A DNA stretch of 64,000 bases from assembly GCA_047975325.1 (NCBI GenBank), contig JBKEDF010000041.1, forward strand, positions 17,623 to 81,622, given 5' to 3'. Numbering within the stretch: position 1 is the stretch's first letter; every line of letters starts with the position of its first letter. This document shows, one piece after another, positions 50,673 through 59,009 of the stretch. Both the position numbers and the translations under genes were made by a program. This DNA is from JBKEDF01 sp047975325 (GTDB taxonomy: Bacteria > Pseudomonadota > Alphaproteobacteria > Rhodobacterales > Rhodobacteraceae). A model generated the notes under the pieces. That model was not told the origin of the DNA. It was given only the letters and a program-made list of their open reading frames with translations, and did not search any database.

Positions 50673-51702
50673 AGTGGCGCTTCCGAAGGAGGAGAAACAG
50701 GAAAAGGGCGCTGCCGACCACACCGACCACAACGCTGATCGGGATTTCATAGGGAAAGCGGATCAACCGCCCCGCGATATCGCAGACCATGACGAAAAGC
50801 GCGCCGGTCACCGCCACCCAGGGCGTTGCAAGGCGCATGTTGTCGCCGATCATCAGGCTGATGATGTTCGGCACGATCAGGCCCAGAAACGGGATTGCCC
50901 CGACGGAGACAAGACAAACCGCCGCCACGACCGAGACGATGACCATTCCCAGCCGCATCACCCGTTTGTAATCGATGCCCAGATTGGTGGTAAAATCCTT
51001 GCCCATCCCCGCAACTGTCAACCGGTCCGCCGCCAGACAGGCCAGAAGCGCCGCACCGGCACCCAGCCAGAGCAGTTCATATCTTCCGCGCAAGACGCCG
51101 GAAAAATCCCCCATGTTCCATGCCAGCAATGAGGCCATCATGTTGAAACGGTAAGCGATGAAGGTTGTCACTGCCCCGATCACACCCCCCAGCATGATGC
51201 CGACCAGAGGTACCAGAAGCACATCGCGCAAGGGCACGAATTTCAAAAGTCGCAGGAACAGTGCCGTCCCCGCCAGGGCAAAGAGCGCCGAGAGACCCAT
51301 CTTGGCGATCACGGGCCAGGCCGGAACGACCAGTGCCGCGACAAGAAAGCCGAGGGCGGCGGCTTCGGTTGTCCCAACGGTTGACGGTTCGACAAAACGG
51401 TTGCGCACCAGCATCTGCATCACCAGCCCGGCAACCGCCAGCGAGGAGCCCGCAAGGATGATCGCGATTGTTCGGGGCAGGCGACTGATCAGCAGTACTT
51501 GCTGTGCCTTTTCGTCGGCGTCAGGTGCCAGGAGCGTGCCGAGCGAGACATCGCTGACACCGATGAACAGGCTTGCCACCGCGAGGACAAGCAATAATGC
51601 CATACAGCCTGCCAATCCCCATATCTTCATTTCCGGCACAAGGGCGGTGCGGGATCGGGGCCTGCCGCCCTGCATGATCCCGCGCCGCCGGACTTCCTCC
51701 AT
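50662..51702 (-). CDS. FecCD-family iron-siderophore permease, first subunit
   Basis: This 346-residue multi-spanning permease shows SRLPRTIAIILAGSSLAVAGLV near residue 75, NRFVEPSTVGTTEAAALGFL, and GAIPFLGLIVPNIISLMIGD near 268, matching the YclN/FatD/CeuB group. The start overlaps the binding-protein stop by one base (TGATG). A second ATG ten codons in, or one near residue 25 (MKIWGLAG), may be the true start, because the first 24 residues are polar and poorly conserved-looking. Confidence 0.88.
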   Translation of the reverse strand: MEEVRRRGIMQGGRPRSRTALVPEMKIWGLAGCMALLLVLAVASLFIGVSDVSLGTLLAPDADEKAQQVLLISRLPRTIAIILAGSSLAVAGLVMQMLVRNRFVEPSTVGTTEAAALGFLVAALVVPAWPVIAKMGLSALFALAGTALFLRLLKFVPLRDVLLVPLVGIMLGGVIGAVTTFIAYRFNMMASLLAWNMGDFSGVLRGRYELLWLGAGAALLACLAADRLTVAGMGKDFTTNLGIDYKRVMRLGMVIVSVVAAVCLVSVGAIPFLGLIVPNIISLMIGDNMRLATPWVAVTGALFVMVCDIAGRLIRFPYEIPISVVVGVVGSALFLFLLLRKRHYDH

Positions 51703-52634
51703 CAGGAGGCGGCGCCATAGGCGGCGATAACCTGATCCAGCATGAGCATCAGGGCCTGATATCCATGCATGGTGACATAGGCAGCCTGAGGATCAATATA
51801 GAGGATCTTCTTGTTTTTCCATGCGTTTGTCTGGTGAACCAGGTCGTTGTCCAGCAGCGCCTCTGCCCCGCCTTCATTGCCGACGCCGGCGTCCCGGTCG
51901 ACCACAATCAACCAGTCGGGGTTCTTTTCCAGAAGATATTCAAAACTGATGGCATTCCCGCCATGATCGCGGTCATCCACCGTTTCGAAAACCGAAGGGA
52001 TACCCAGTTCATTATAGACCCAGGACACCCGCGATTCCGGACCATATATGCCAAGCTTGTTACCATTGGTGACGATGACAAGGGCGTTGCCCTTGTCCTT
52101 GACGGCTGCCCGCGCTTCGTCCAGCTTGGCATTGAGGCTGGCGATCAATTCCGCCGCGCGGTCCTGAAGGCCGAAGATATCGCCGTATTGGGTGATGCGG
52201 GCTTCAACCCCTTCAATCAACGCGTTGTTGTCAATTGAAAAATCGACCGTCGGTGCAATGGTGGCAAGGGTGGGGTATGACCTGCGCGAACGACTGGCGA
52301 CAATGACCAGATCGGGCGCCGCAGCGGCAATGCCTTCGATATCGGGCTCTTGCAGCGATCCGACCTTCAACGCATCGGCGGGGAGTTTTGCCTCAAGGTA
52401 TTTCGGTGCATTGGTTGCCGGGATGCCGGCGACAGGGACACCAAGCGCGTTGAGATTGTCGAAAGCGGCCCAATCGGTGACGATGACGGTTTCCGGCTTG
52501 CCGTTGATGGTGGTTTCGCCCTGTGCATGCGTGATCGTGATCTCTTCTGCCCATGCGGCAGGGGACAGGGTTCCGGTCAGGACCAGTCCACCGAATAGGG
52601 CGGCGGACAGAACCTGACGAGTTGCGCTGATCAT
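51702..52634 (-). CDS. Siderophore-binding periplasmic protein (CeuE/FatB/YclQ type)
   Basis: This 310-residue receptor has a Sec signal peptide with a probable cleavage after AWA (residue 29) and the metallophore-receptor fold. Near residues 47-70 it reads ETVIVTDWAAFDNLNALGVP, then PDIEGIAAAAPDLVIVASRS, and RDHGGNAISFEYLLEKNPDW later, as in YclQ/CeuE-like proteins that bind catecholate siderophores. It heads the leftward importer operon. Which siderophore it binds cannot be told from sequence. Confidence 0.87.
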   Translation of the reverse strand: MISATRQVLSAALFGGLVLTGTLSPAAWAEEITITHAQGETTINGKPETVIVTDWAAFDNLNALGVPVAGIPATNAPKYLEAKLPADALKVGSLQEPDIEGIAAAAPDLVIVASRSRRSYPTLATIAPTVDFSIDNNALIEGVEARITQYGDIFGLQDRAAELIASLNAKLDEARAAVKDKGNALVIVTNGNKLGIYGPESRVSWVYNELGIPSVFETVDDRDHGGNAISFEYLLEKNPDWLIVVDRDAGVGNEGGAEALLDNDLVHQTNAWKNKKILYIDPQAAYVTMHGYQALMLMLDQVIAAYGAAS

Positions 52635-52924
52635 TTCCGAAATCCTTATCTGGTTCTGAAGAAGGTCTTGATTGCCGGAATCACCTAGCTTTTCCGTCAG
52701 GTAAGGTCAACATTGTTTAGTGTTTTACTCTGTTGTCGGCGCCCGGGGCTTTACCCCCGAATTCCCCTGAAGGACATGACCATCAGGGGAAGGTCCCAGT
52801 TCTAAAATTCCGGGTATATTCATTTGAAAATAATGGGTAATGCAGTGTTTTTCTCAAGATATATTCACCGGGACATAACGCGGCATTCCCGATTTCGTGT
52901 CACCAGGTCGTGACCTTTCAAATG
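52635..52924. promoter_or_regulatory. Upstream region of the siderophore importer operon
   Basis: About 290 bases contain no credible gene. The part next to the receptor gene (52660-52740), with AACATTGTTTAGTGTTTTAC, and a second patch at 52800-52865 (GAAAATAATGGGTAATGC) are markedly AT-rich against the GC-rich background, as expected for promoter DNA. Iron control is likely for this type of operon, but I could not find a convincing Fur, Irr or RirA site by eye. Confidence 0.45.
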
Positions 52925-52961
52925 CCAACAGGCAGGGTCCGTTCCCGGCCCTGCCTGTTGG
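52925..52961 (-). terminator. Strong hairpin after the third TRAP binding-protein gene
   Basis: CCAACAGGCAGGG and CCCTGCCTGTTGG form a perfect 13-bp stem around an 11-base loop, 21 bases beyond the dctP stop at 52983. TTGTTC follows on the forward strand; on the reverse strand CATTTGAAAGG follows, which is not a clean T-run. It is most likely the 3' end of the leftward TRAP operon, acting as a terminator or transcript-end stabiliser. Confidence 0.7.
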
Positions 52962-52982
52962 TTGTTCATGATCTGGATCTGT

Positions 52983-53987
52983 TCAACTGTTGGCGTCAAT
53001 CGCGCTGATCAGCGTGTCGACCATCTCGTCACCGATTTCCTTGCGGACCATGTCCTGAATTGAGGCCGTGGCATCGCGGAACTGTTGCAGTTCCTCTTCG
53101 GTCAGGTCGATGATCTCCATATGCTCTTCGATGGCTGCGCGCTGTTCACCAAGCATCTCATCCTGAAGCTGCCACTGGAATTCCTCTGCCGTGTCCATGG
53201 CCTGATCGACAACCTGTTGCAGGTCTTCGGGAAGGGAATCGAACCATTCCTTGTTGATGAGGTTCACATTGGCCAACAGGATATGGCTGGTCGTCGTCAG
53301 ATAATCCTGAACCTCATAGAACCGCTGGGACAGGATATGACCAAAGGGGTTTTCCTGACCGTCGACAACGTTTTGCTGCAGGGCGCCGTAAAGCTCCGGA
53401 AAGGCGATGGGTGTCGGCGCCGCACCGATGGCTTCCCATGTCGCAACCGAATAGGGGTTTTCGGGCACCCTGATGCGCAGGTTATTGCCGCTGATATCGG
53501 CCGGGGTCCGCACGGCAGTGCCCGAGGTGGTCAGCTGCCGGAAGCCGCCATTGTGAAACTTGCCGAATTTCATGCCCTGCGCCGCGAGCTTTTCTTCAAG
53601 CGCCGCGGTGAATTCGCTGTCGTTCAGGATGGTGCGAAGACGGACCGTGTCCGTCGGAAACGCATAGGGGATTTCGAAGGCAGCAAATTCCGGTACGAAC
53701 TGAACCGCGCCCGAGGTTGAGGTCGGCACGAACTGGACATCGCCCAGAAGCAATGATTCCATCAATTCGCGGTCGCCACCCAATGCGCCGCCCGGCTGAT
53801 GCTGGACATCGATCCGCCCTTCGGATTTTTCTTCGATTTCCTGTTCAATCTTGACGAAGGCCTGATAAAGCGGATGCGTCGTATCATTCAGCGTATGCGC
53901 CAGGATCATGGTGTATTCCTGGGCTGCGGCGGGCAGGGCCGTGCCAAGGGCAACTGCGGCGCAGAGCGCTATTCGGTTCAGTTTCAT
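52983..53987 (-). CDS. TRAP transporter substrate-binding protein (DctP)
   Basis: This 334-residue periplasmic receptor has a Sec leader ending near ALPAAAQEY (residue 22). The body shows HPLYQAFVKIEQEIEEKSEGRI, then HQPGGALGGDRELMESLLLG, and NNLRIRVPENP with the arginine that usually binds the substrate carboxylate, followed by GALQQNVVDGQENP. This is the standard DctP subfamily, distinct from the paralogous pair at 1.6-4.8 kb. GAGGAGG lies upstream of the ATG at 53987. It is the last gene of its unit, whereas dctP is more often first. Confidence 0.92.
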   Translation of the reverse strand: MKLNRIALCAAVALGTALPAAAQEYTMILAHTLNDTTHPLYQAFVKIEQEIEEKSEGRIDVQHQPGGALGGDRELMESLLLGDVQFVPTSTSGAVQFVPEFAAFEIPYAFPTDTVRLRTILNDSEFTAALEEKLAAQGMKFGKFHNGGFRQLTTSGTAVRTPADISGNNLRIRVPENPYSVATWEAIGAAPTPIAFPELYGALQQNVVDGQENPFGHILSQRFYEVQDYLTTTSHILLANVNLINKEWFDSLPEDLQQVVDQAMDTAEEFQWQLQDEMLGEQRAAIEEHMEIIDLTEEELQQFRDATASIQDMVRKEIGDEMVDTLISAIDANS

Positions 53988-54024
53988 TTCAGTGTCTTCC
54001 TCCTCGGTTGTCGGGTCCGCCGGA

Positions 54025-55302
54025 TCATCCGGCAAGACTGGGCAGCCAGAGCGTCAGGCCCGGCCAATAGGTGATGATGATAAGCCCAAGGAGCAGCAGC
54101 GCGATGGGCACGACGAGGCCGCGGCAGATCTGGATTACCGAAAGCTTGGTAATCCCGCTTGCGACATAGATATTCACCCCGACCGGAGGCGTTGCAAAGC
54201 CGATGGCCAGGTTGACCACCATGATCATGCCGAAATGTACCGGGTCCACGCCATAGGGCGCCAGGACCGGCAGCAGGATCGGGGTCAGCACGATGATTGC
54301 CGAAAGCGTCTCCATCACCATGCCGACACCCAGCAGGATGACATTGACGAGCAAGAGCAGGATCAGCCGTTCGTCAATCGCGCCGCCGACGAAATCCCCG
54401 ATGGCGGCCGGTACCTGCATCAGGGTAAGGACACGGCCCAGGGCGGCGCCGGTTCCGGCGATGATCAGGATCGGGGCGATGGTCAGGGCGGTATTGACCA
54501 GAACCTTGCCCAGATCGCTTATGGTCAGTTCGCGAAAGACGACCATGGCGACGAAGGCACCATAGACGCAGGCGATGGCTGCGGCCTCGGTCGGGGTGAA
54601 GGCGCCGGCATAGATGCCGCCCAGCACGAAGATCGGTGCGACAAGGGCCCAGAAGCTTTCCCGCAGGGCGGCGAAGGCGCTGACAGTGCCCGCCGATGAG
54701 GTGATGCGCCCGGCATTGCGCCGGCCATAGACATGCGCATAGACCATCAGCAGGCCGCCAATGACGATGGCCGGCAGGATCCCCCCGATGAAGAGCGCCG
54801 AAACGCTGACCTGGGCGGCCATGCCATAGATGATCATCGGGATGGATGGCGGCACGATAACCCCAAGCGTTCCGGCCGCAGTGATGAGTGCGGTAGAGAA
54901 ACGCAGATCATAGCCGCGGGCAACCAGAAGCGGCACGGCCATGGATCCAATCGCAGCGACCGTTGCCGGGGAACTGCCGGAAATGGCCCCGAAAAGCATG
55001 CAGGCGGCCACGGAGGACATTGCCAACCCGCCCCGGAACCGCCCAAAAATTGCATCCGCAAAGGAAAACAGCCGTTTGGCAAGACCACCCTGGGTCATGA
55101 TTTCGCCGGCGAGGATGAAAAGAGGGACGGCCAGCAGCGGGAAGCTGTCGAGCGCGGTGACGATTGAACGCACGACCTGGCCCGGATTGGTCGGCGCACC
55201 GAGCCATCCAGGCAGGAATGCAGCATAACCCAGTGAAAACGCGACCGGAATACTGAGAAGCAGGACGCAGAGAAAGAAAACAATCGCATAGACGGGTATC
55301 AT
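54025..55302 (-). CDS. TRAP transporter large permease (DctM)
   Basis: This 425-residue multi-spanning channel subunit shows PLFILAGEIMTQGGLAKRL near residue 55, FGAISGSSPATVAAIGSMA near 100, GVIVPPSIPMIIYGMAA near 138, PTEAAAIACVYG near 235, and TPPVGVNIYVASGI near the C-terminus. I start at 55302 (MIPVYAIVFF), with AGAGGG upstream. The preceding codons to 55383 overlap dctQ and are not credible. It is 16 bases from dctQ and 37 from dctP. Confidence 0.93.
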   Translation of the reverse strand: MIPVYAIVFFLCVLLLSIPVAFSLGYAAFLPGWLGAPTNPGQVVRSIVTALDSFPLLAVPLFILAGEIMTQGGLAKRLFSFADAIFGRFRGGLAMSSVAACMLFGAISGSSPATVAAIGSMAVPLLVARGYDLRFSTALITAAGTLGVIVPPSIPMIIYGMAAQVSVSALFIGGILPAIVIGGLLMVYAHVYGRRNAGRITSSAGTVSAFAALRESFWALVAPIFVLGGIYAGAFTPTEAAAIACVYGAFVAMVVFRELTISDLGKVLVNTALTIAPILIIAGTGAALGRVLTLMQVPAAIGDFVGGAIDERLILLLLVNVILLGVGMVMETLSAIIVLTPILLPVLAPYGVDPVHFGMIMVVNLAIGFATPPVGVNIYVASGITKLSVIQICRGLVVPIALLLLGLIIITYWPGLTLWLPSLAG

Positions 55303-55318
55303 TGGACGGCCCTCTTCC

Positions 55319-55843
55319 TCAGATCTTTTCGTTGACTGCGGCGTGATCGTCTGACAGATCCAGCCCGGGAACCGGCCCGCCACGGGCGACCTGCCACATC
55401 GCCTGGATGGCTCGCAGCAGGGCCAGCCCCATTCCGACCGGAACGGCGGCGTAGATGATCCACATCTGAATGCCGAGCCCGGGTGATGTCTGGCCGATCC
55501 GGGCGATCCGTTGGGTCAGTGGCACCGAATACCAGACCATGAACGCGAAAAAGAGCGCCGACCCCGCCAGGGCCAGAATGCCGAAGGCCCGCAACCAGCG
55601 CTTTCCCGCCAGAACCGGAAGAAGATCAACCGAGATATTGCGCCCTTCCCGCACCGCGAGGCTGACACCGATGAAAGTGCACCAGACCAGCAGGTAGCGC
55701 GCAAGTTCTTCCGACCAGACAAGCGGTGTGCCAAGCAGGTAGCGAAACACGACCTGTGCCGCCAGGATTGCCACCAATGCAAACAGGATCGAGGCAAGAA
55801 GAAACCGTTCGAGATTGGCCTCGATGCTTCGAAGCAGGCTCAT
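55319..55843 (-). CDS. TRAP transporter small permease (DctQ)
   Basis: This 174-residue membrane protein has four hydrophobic segments. The family core is VVFRYLLGTPLVWSEELARYLLVW, followed by AVREGRNISVDLL, the canonical DctQ pattern. It overlaps the FAD-dependent dehydrogenase gene by 4 bases (ATGA), so transporter and dehydrogenase are translated together, which strongly suggests that the dehydrogenase acts on the imported acid. Confidence 0.92.
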   Translation of the reverse strand: MSLLRSIEANLERFLLASILFALVAILAAQVVFRYLLGTPLVWSEELARYLLVWCTFIGVSLAVREGRNISVDLLPVLAGKRWLRAFGILALAGSALFFAFMVWYSVPLTQRIARIGQTSPGLGIQMWIIYAAVPVGMGLALLRAIQAMWQVARGGPVPGLDLSDDHAAVNEKI

Positions 55844-57246
55844 ATGTCGATTACCTTTCCGGGGTTCAGGATGCCCTTGGGGTCGAGGGCCCGTTTCAGG
55901 CGGCGCATCAGTTCCAACTCACCCGGGCTGCGCGAATAGGGCAGGTAGGGTTTCTTGGTTGTGCCGATTCCATGCTCGGCTGAAATTGAACCACCAAAGC
56001 TGCGCACGGTTTCATATACGGCCTTGTCCAGCGCCTCGCCGGGTTGGGGGTCGGCATCGGGCTGCCATGCCAGAAGATGCAGGTTTCCATCCCCGATATG
56101 GCCATAATAAACGGATTGCCCGCCCGGAACGGCAGAAGCGACCGCCTTGCGGCAGGCCTGTGCGAAATCATCCATCTGCCCGGTCGGCATTCCGACATCA
56201 TAGGCGTGATGGGGGCCAAGTGTTGTCTTGAATTCGCTGCAGGCGTCGCGAACGCCCCAGAATGCCCTGACATCCGACAGGCTTTGCGACAGGGCGGCAT
56301 CCGCGATAACCTCATCCTCGAACATCTCTTCCAGAAAGGCCGATAACCGCCCGCCGTCGATGTTTTCATCAGTGCCCTGTGCCTCGATCAATACGGTATG
56401 GGCATGTTTATTTTCCAGTGGATCGCGAACGCCGGGTACGGCGCAGGCCACCTGCCAATAATCCGGCCACATTGCCTCAAAGGCTGAAAGGGTCGGGCCA
56501 AGCTTCCGGCGCGCGCCGGAAAGAAGGCGCAATACCGCATCATAGTCGGTCAGCCCGCAAATGGCTGCATGGGTGCAACCGGGGGCAGGGTGCAGCCGCA
56601 ATGTGAGCCGCGTTATCACACCCAGTGTCCCTTCCGATCCGATGAAAATTTGCCGGACATCATAACCGGTATTGTTCTTGATGAGCTTGGAGAGCGCGTT
56701 CACCACAGTGCCATCAGGCAGGACCGCCTCAACGCCAAGGATCAGGTCGCGTACCATGCCATAACGGATCACCCGGTTGCCGCCGGCATTCGTGCTTGCA
56801 TTCCCACCGATTGCACAGGATCCGCGCGCGCCCAGATCAAGGGCGAAATACATTCCGGCTTCTGCGGCCGCGCGCTGAATGGTCTCCAGCGGCGTTCCGG
56901 CAAGGACGGTCATGGTTGCCGATGTGGTATCGACTTCCTCGATCCCCGACATCTTTTCCAGCGACAGGGCAATCCCCCCGGCAATCGGCCGCGCGCCACC
57001 GCAAAGCCCGGTCAGCCCCCCCTGAGGAACCACGGAAACCGAGGCGGCATAAGCTGCAGCGAGGATGGCGGATACTTCCCCGGTATCGCGCGGGCAGAAC
57101 AGCGCGCCCGGTATTGCGGGGGAAAGCGAGGACCAATCGTTGTGATTGCGTGGCGGCGGCGGATCAATCAATGTCTGTGCGGCTGCCTTCGGCAGGGCGT
57201 CAATCATGGCGGCAACTGCCCCAGGCAATGCTGTTGCTCCCTCCAT
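55840..57246 (-). CDS. FAD-binding oxidoreductase, GlcD / D-2-hydroxyacid dehydrogenase type
   Basis: This 468-residue flavoenzyme should oxidise a D-2-hydroxy acid (lactate, glycolate, 2-hydroxyglutarate type) to the 2-oxo acid. The FAD-binding PCMH domain reads VVPQGGLTGLCGGARPIAGG near residue 70, ARGSCAIGGNASTNAGGNRV near 140, and YDVRQIFIGSEGTLGVITRL near 200. The C-terminal domain has YYGHIGDGNLHL with metal or substrate histidines, and SAEHGIGTTKKPYL. The end LDPKGILNPGKVI is typical. I start at 57246, with AAGGGGGA upstream. It is the first gene of the leftward dehydrogenase-TRAP unit. Confidence 0.88.
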   Translation of the reverse strand: MEGATALPGAVAAMIDALPKAAAQTLIDPPPPRNHNDWSSLSPAIPGALFCPRDTGEVSAILAAAYAASVSVVPQGGLTGLCGGARPIAGGIALSLEKMSGIEEVDTTSATMTVLAGTPLETIQRAAAEAGMYFALDLGARGSCAIGGNASTNAGGNRVIRYGMVRDLILGVEAVLPDGTVVNALSKLIKNNTGYDVRQIFIGSEGTLGVITRLTLRLHPAPGCTHAAICGLTDYDAVLRLLSGARRKLGPTLSAFEAMWPDYWQVACAVPGVRDPLENKHAHTVLIEAQGTDENIDGGRLSAFLEEMFEDEVIADAALSQSLSDVRAFWGVRDACSEFKTTLGPHHAYDVGMPTGQMDDFAQACRKAVASAVPGGQSVYYGHIGDGNLHLLAWQPDADPQPGEALDKAVYETVRSFGGSISAEHGIGTTKKPYLPYSRSPGELELMRRLKRALDPKGILNPGKVIDI

Positions 57247-57299
57247 GCGGTTCGATTCCCCCTTGCCCATTCGAACGGTTGATAACTTACCACTTGATA

Positions 57300-57326
57300 T
57301 GTTGATGTCAACAGCGCAACATGTTG
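57300..57326. promoter_or_regulatory. Two adjacent palindromes in the divergent promoter, probable GntR operator
   Basis: TGTTGA-TG-TCAACA at 57300-57313 and CAACATGTTG at 57317-57326 are both perfect inverted repeats, centred about 15 bases apart. They lie in the 107-base gap between the leftward dehydrogenase-TRAP unit and the rightward lyase-regulator unit. The local GntR-family regulator (58293-58931) is the natural binding partner. That link is inferred. Confidence 0.6.
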
Positions 57327-57353
57327 GTGATATAACGGAGGCTGGAATCCCAG

Positions 57354-58268
57354 ATGTCATCATCAATTATCGCTGAAAGCCCGTCACCATCGGCACCCCG
57401 ATCCCATCTGTTCGGGGTCTCGGTTGCGATGGTTACCCCATTTGCCCGTGATGACACGGTTGATCTTGCGCGGCTTGCTGTTCATGCTGCGGCCGTTCAG
57501 GAGGCCGGGGTCGACGGAATCACCCTTTTCGGCACCACTGGCGAGGGGGCTTCGCTTGGCCTTGCGGAGCGGGGGCGGATGCTTGATGCATCGCTTGATG
57601 CAGGGGTTCCCGCCGGGCATATCACGGTTGGGATTGCCGCATGCGATGCTGAAGGGGCCGAGGCACAAGCCCGCCTTGCCCTGCGTCGCGGGATCAGATC
57701 GCTTCTGCTGGCGCCGCCGTTTTATTTCAAGGGAATTGATGATGATGCGCTTTTGGATTGGGTGACGGCATTTGTTGCGCGTGTCGCAGATGCGGACCCC
57801 CGGATCATTCTCTATCATATCCCCCAGGTGACGGGTGTGGGCTTTTCCGCGTCGCTTGTTCGCAGGATCAAGGAACGCTGCGGCGATGTGATCTTCGGCA
57901 TCAAGGATAGTGAAGGAAGCTGGTCCCACGCGGAGGCGTTCCTGCCGATGAAGGATCTGGCCGTCCTGATCGGGGATGAGCGCCTTCTGGCGCGTGCTGC
58001 ACCATTGGGCGGGGCGGGTGCGATCAGCGGCATGGCAAACCTCCTGCCGGGGGTGATTGCCGATCTGATCCATCATGGGCGGCCGAACGCGGAATTGAAC
58101 AGGCTTGTGGATGATGTGGTGAGCGTACCGGTAACGCCACTGGTCAAGGCGCTGGTCGGTGAAACCCGGGGGGATAACGGGTGGGCGCGTACCCGTCCAC
58201 CCCTGTCACCCGCCAATCCAAACGTGGTAAAGGCCCTTGCAGCGCGCGTGGCTGCCTTGATGGGCTAG
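57354..58268 (+). CDS. Dihydrodipicolinate synthase / N-acetylneuraminate lyase family protein
   Basis: This 304-residue TIM-barrel enzyme forms a Schiff base with a 2-oxo acid, usually pyruvate. The GTTGEGASL loop near residue 62 binds the carboxylate, IILYHIPQVTGVGF carries the catalytic tyrosine near 147, and VIFGIKDSEGSW carries the Schiff-base lysine near 178. Housekeeping DapA is unlikely because the gene sits in a regulated catabolic locus with a GntR gene and TRAP transporter. An aldolase or dehydratase acting on a sugar acid or similar keto acid is more likely. The ribosome-binding site ACGGAGG lies about nine bases before the start. Confidence 0.85.
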   Translation: MSSSIIAESPSPSAPRSHLFGVSVAMVTPFARDDTVDLARLAVHAAAVQEAGVDGITLFGTTGEGASLGLAERGRMLDASLDAGVPAGHITVGIAACDAEGAEAQARLALRRGIRSLLLAPPFYFKGIDDDALLDWVTAFVARVADADPRIILYHIPQVTGVGFSASLVRRIKERCGDVIFGIKDSEGSWSHAEAFLPMKDLAVLIGDERLLARAAPLGGAGAISGMANLLPGVIADLIHHGRPNAELNRLVDDVVSVPVTPLVKALVGETRGDNGWARTRPPLSPANPNVVKALAARVAALMG

Positions 58269-58292
58269 TCGGCAAAATGACCGGGGGAAGGC

Positions 58293-58931
58293 ATGACGCT
58301 TCGAGAACAGGCATATGAAAGCTTTACCGAACAACTGCTGACACGCCGGATTGCGCCGGGGCAGTTTGTCTCACAACGGGAACTGGTCAAGCTGACCGGC
58401 ATGCCCCTCGGGGCCATTCGTGAAATGATACCCCGGCTGGAAGCGGATGGGCTGATCCGGCCCGTTGCCCATCGGGGGCTTCAGATCCTGCAGGTGGATA
58501 TCGGGTTGATCCGGAACGCCTTTCAGCTTCGGCTATTGCTGGAACGCGAAGCGGTGCGGAATTTTGCGGTTGCCGCGCTGGATGAGGAAATCGAGGATTT
58601 GCGGCAGCGCCATCTGGATACGCGTGCTGCGGCGCTGAACGGTGTTTCGGGCGCGTTGCTGGCGAATGCCCAGCAGATGGACTGGGATATGCATGATCGT
58701 ATGATCGATGCGCTTGGCAACAGCCTGATCTCGGCAATCTACCGAACCAATTCGATCAAGATACGCCTGATCCGGAATGAGGATACACGCATGCTGCCCG
58801 GCCTTGTCGTTTCGGTCATGGATGAACATCTGGCCCTGATCGATGCGCTGGCCACGCGCAATCCCGATCTTGCCCAGACAGCACTGGAAGCGCATCTTGA
58901 CAGCGCAAAGCAACGTGCGGTTCGCGTCTGA
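58293..58931 (+). CDS. GntR-family regulator, FCD (FadR) subfamily
   Basis: This 212-residue regulator has an N-terminal winged helix (RRIAPGQFVSQRELVKLTGMPL, residues 17-38, then IREMIPRLEADGLI). The C-terminal helical FCD domain often binds a metal and a carboxylic acid; potential ligands lie in MDWDMHDRMIDALGN and near the end VVSVMDEHLALIDAL with LEAHLDSAKQ. It follows the lyase gene by 24 bases and probably represses both divergent units until the substrate arrives. Confidence 0.88.
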   Translation: MTLREQAYESFTEQLLTRRIAPGQFVSQRELVKLTGMPLGAIREMIPRLEADGLIRPVAHRGLQILQVDIGLIRNAFQLRLLLEREAVRNFAVAALDEEIEDLRQRHLDTRAAALNGVSGALLANAQQMDWDMHDRMIDALGNSLISAIYRTNSIKIRLIRNEDTRMLPGLVVSVMDEHLALIDALATRNPDLAQTALEAHLDSAKQRAVRV

Positions 58932-59009
58932 TATCGCCGGGTCAGGTTATCGGGCAGGTGGCCCTACAGGTATCCGTTCGCGACGATCGGTCGAAATCCG
59001 TGGATTTCC

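Noticed and set aside
52800..52870. Possible Fur box in the AT-rich patch upstream of the siderophore importer
   Set aside because: GAAAATAATGGGTAATGC has only partial similarity to a Fur site and no good dyad, so I list the region as regulatory without naming a site.
57354..58268. Housekeeping dapA (lysine synthesis)
   Set aside because: The gene sits with a GntR regulator and a TRAP-dehydrogenase unit behind shared palindromes, which fits a catabolic lyase of the same superfamily better.
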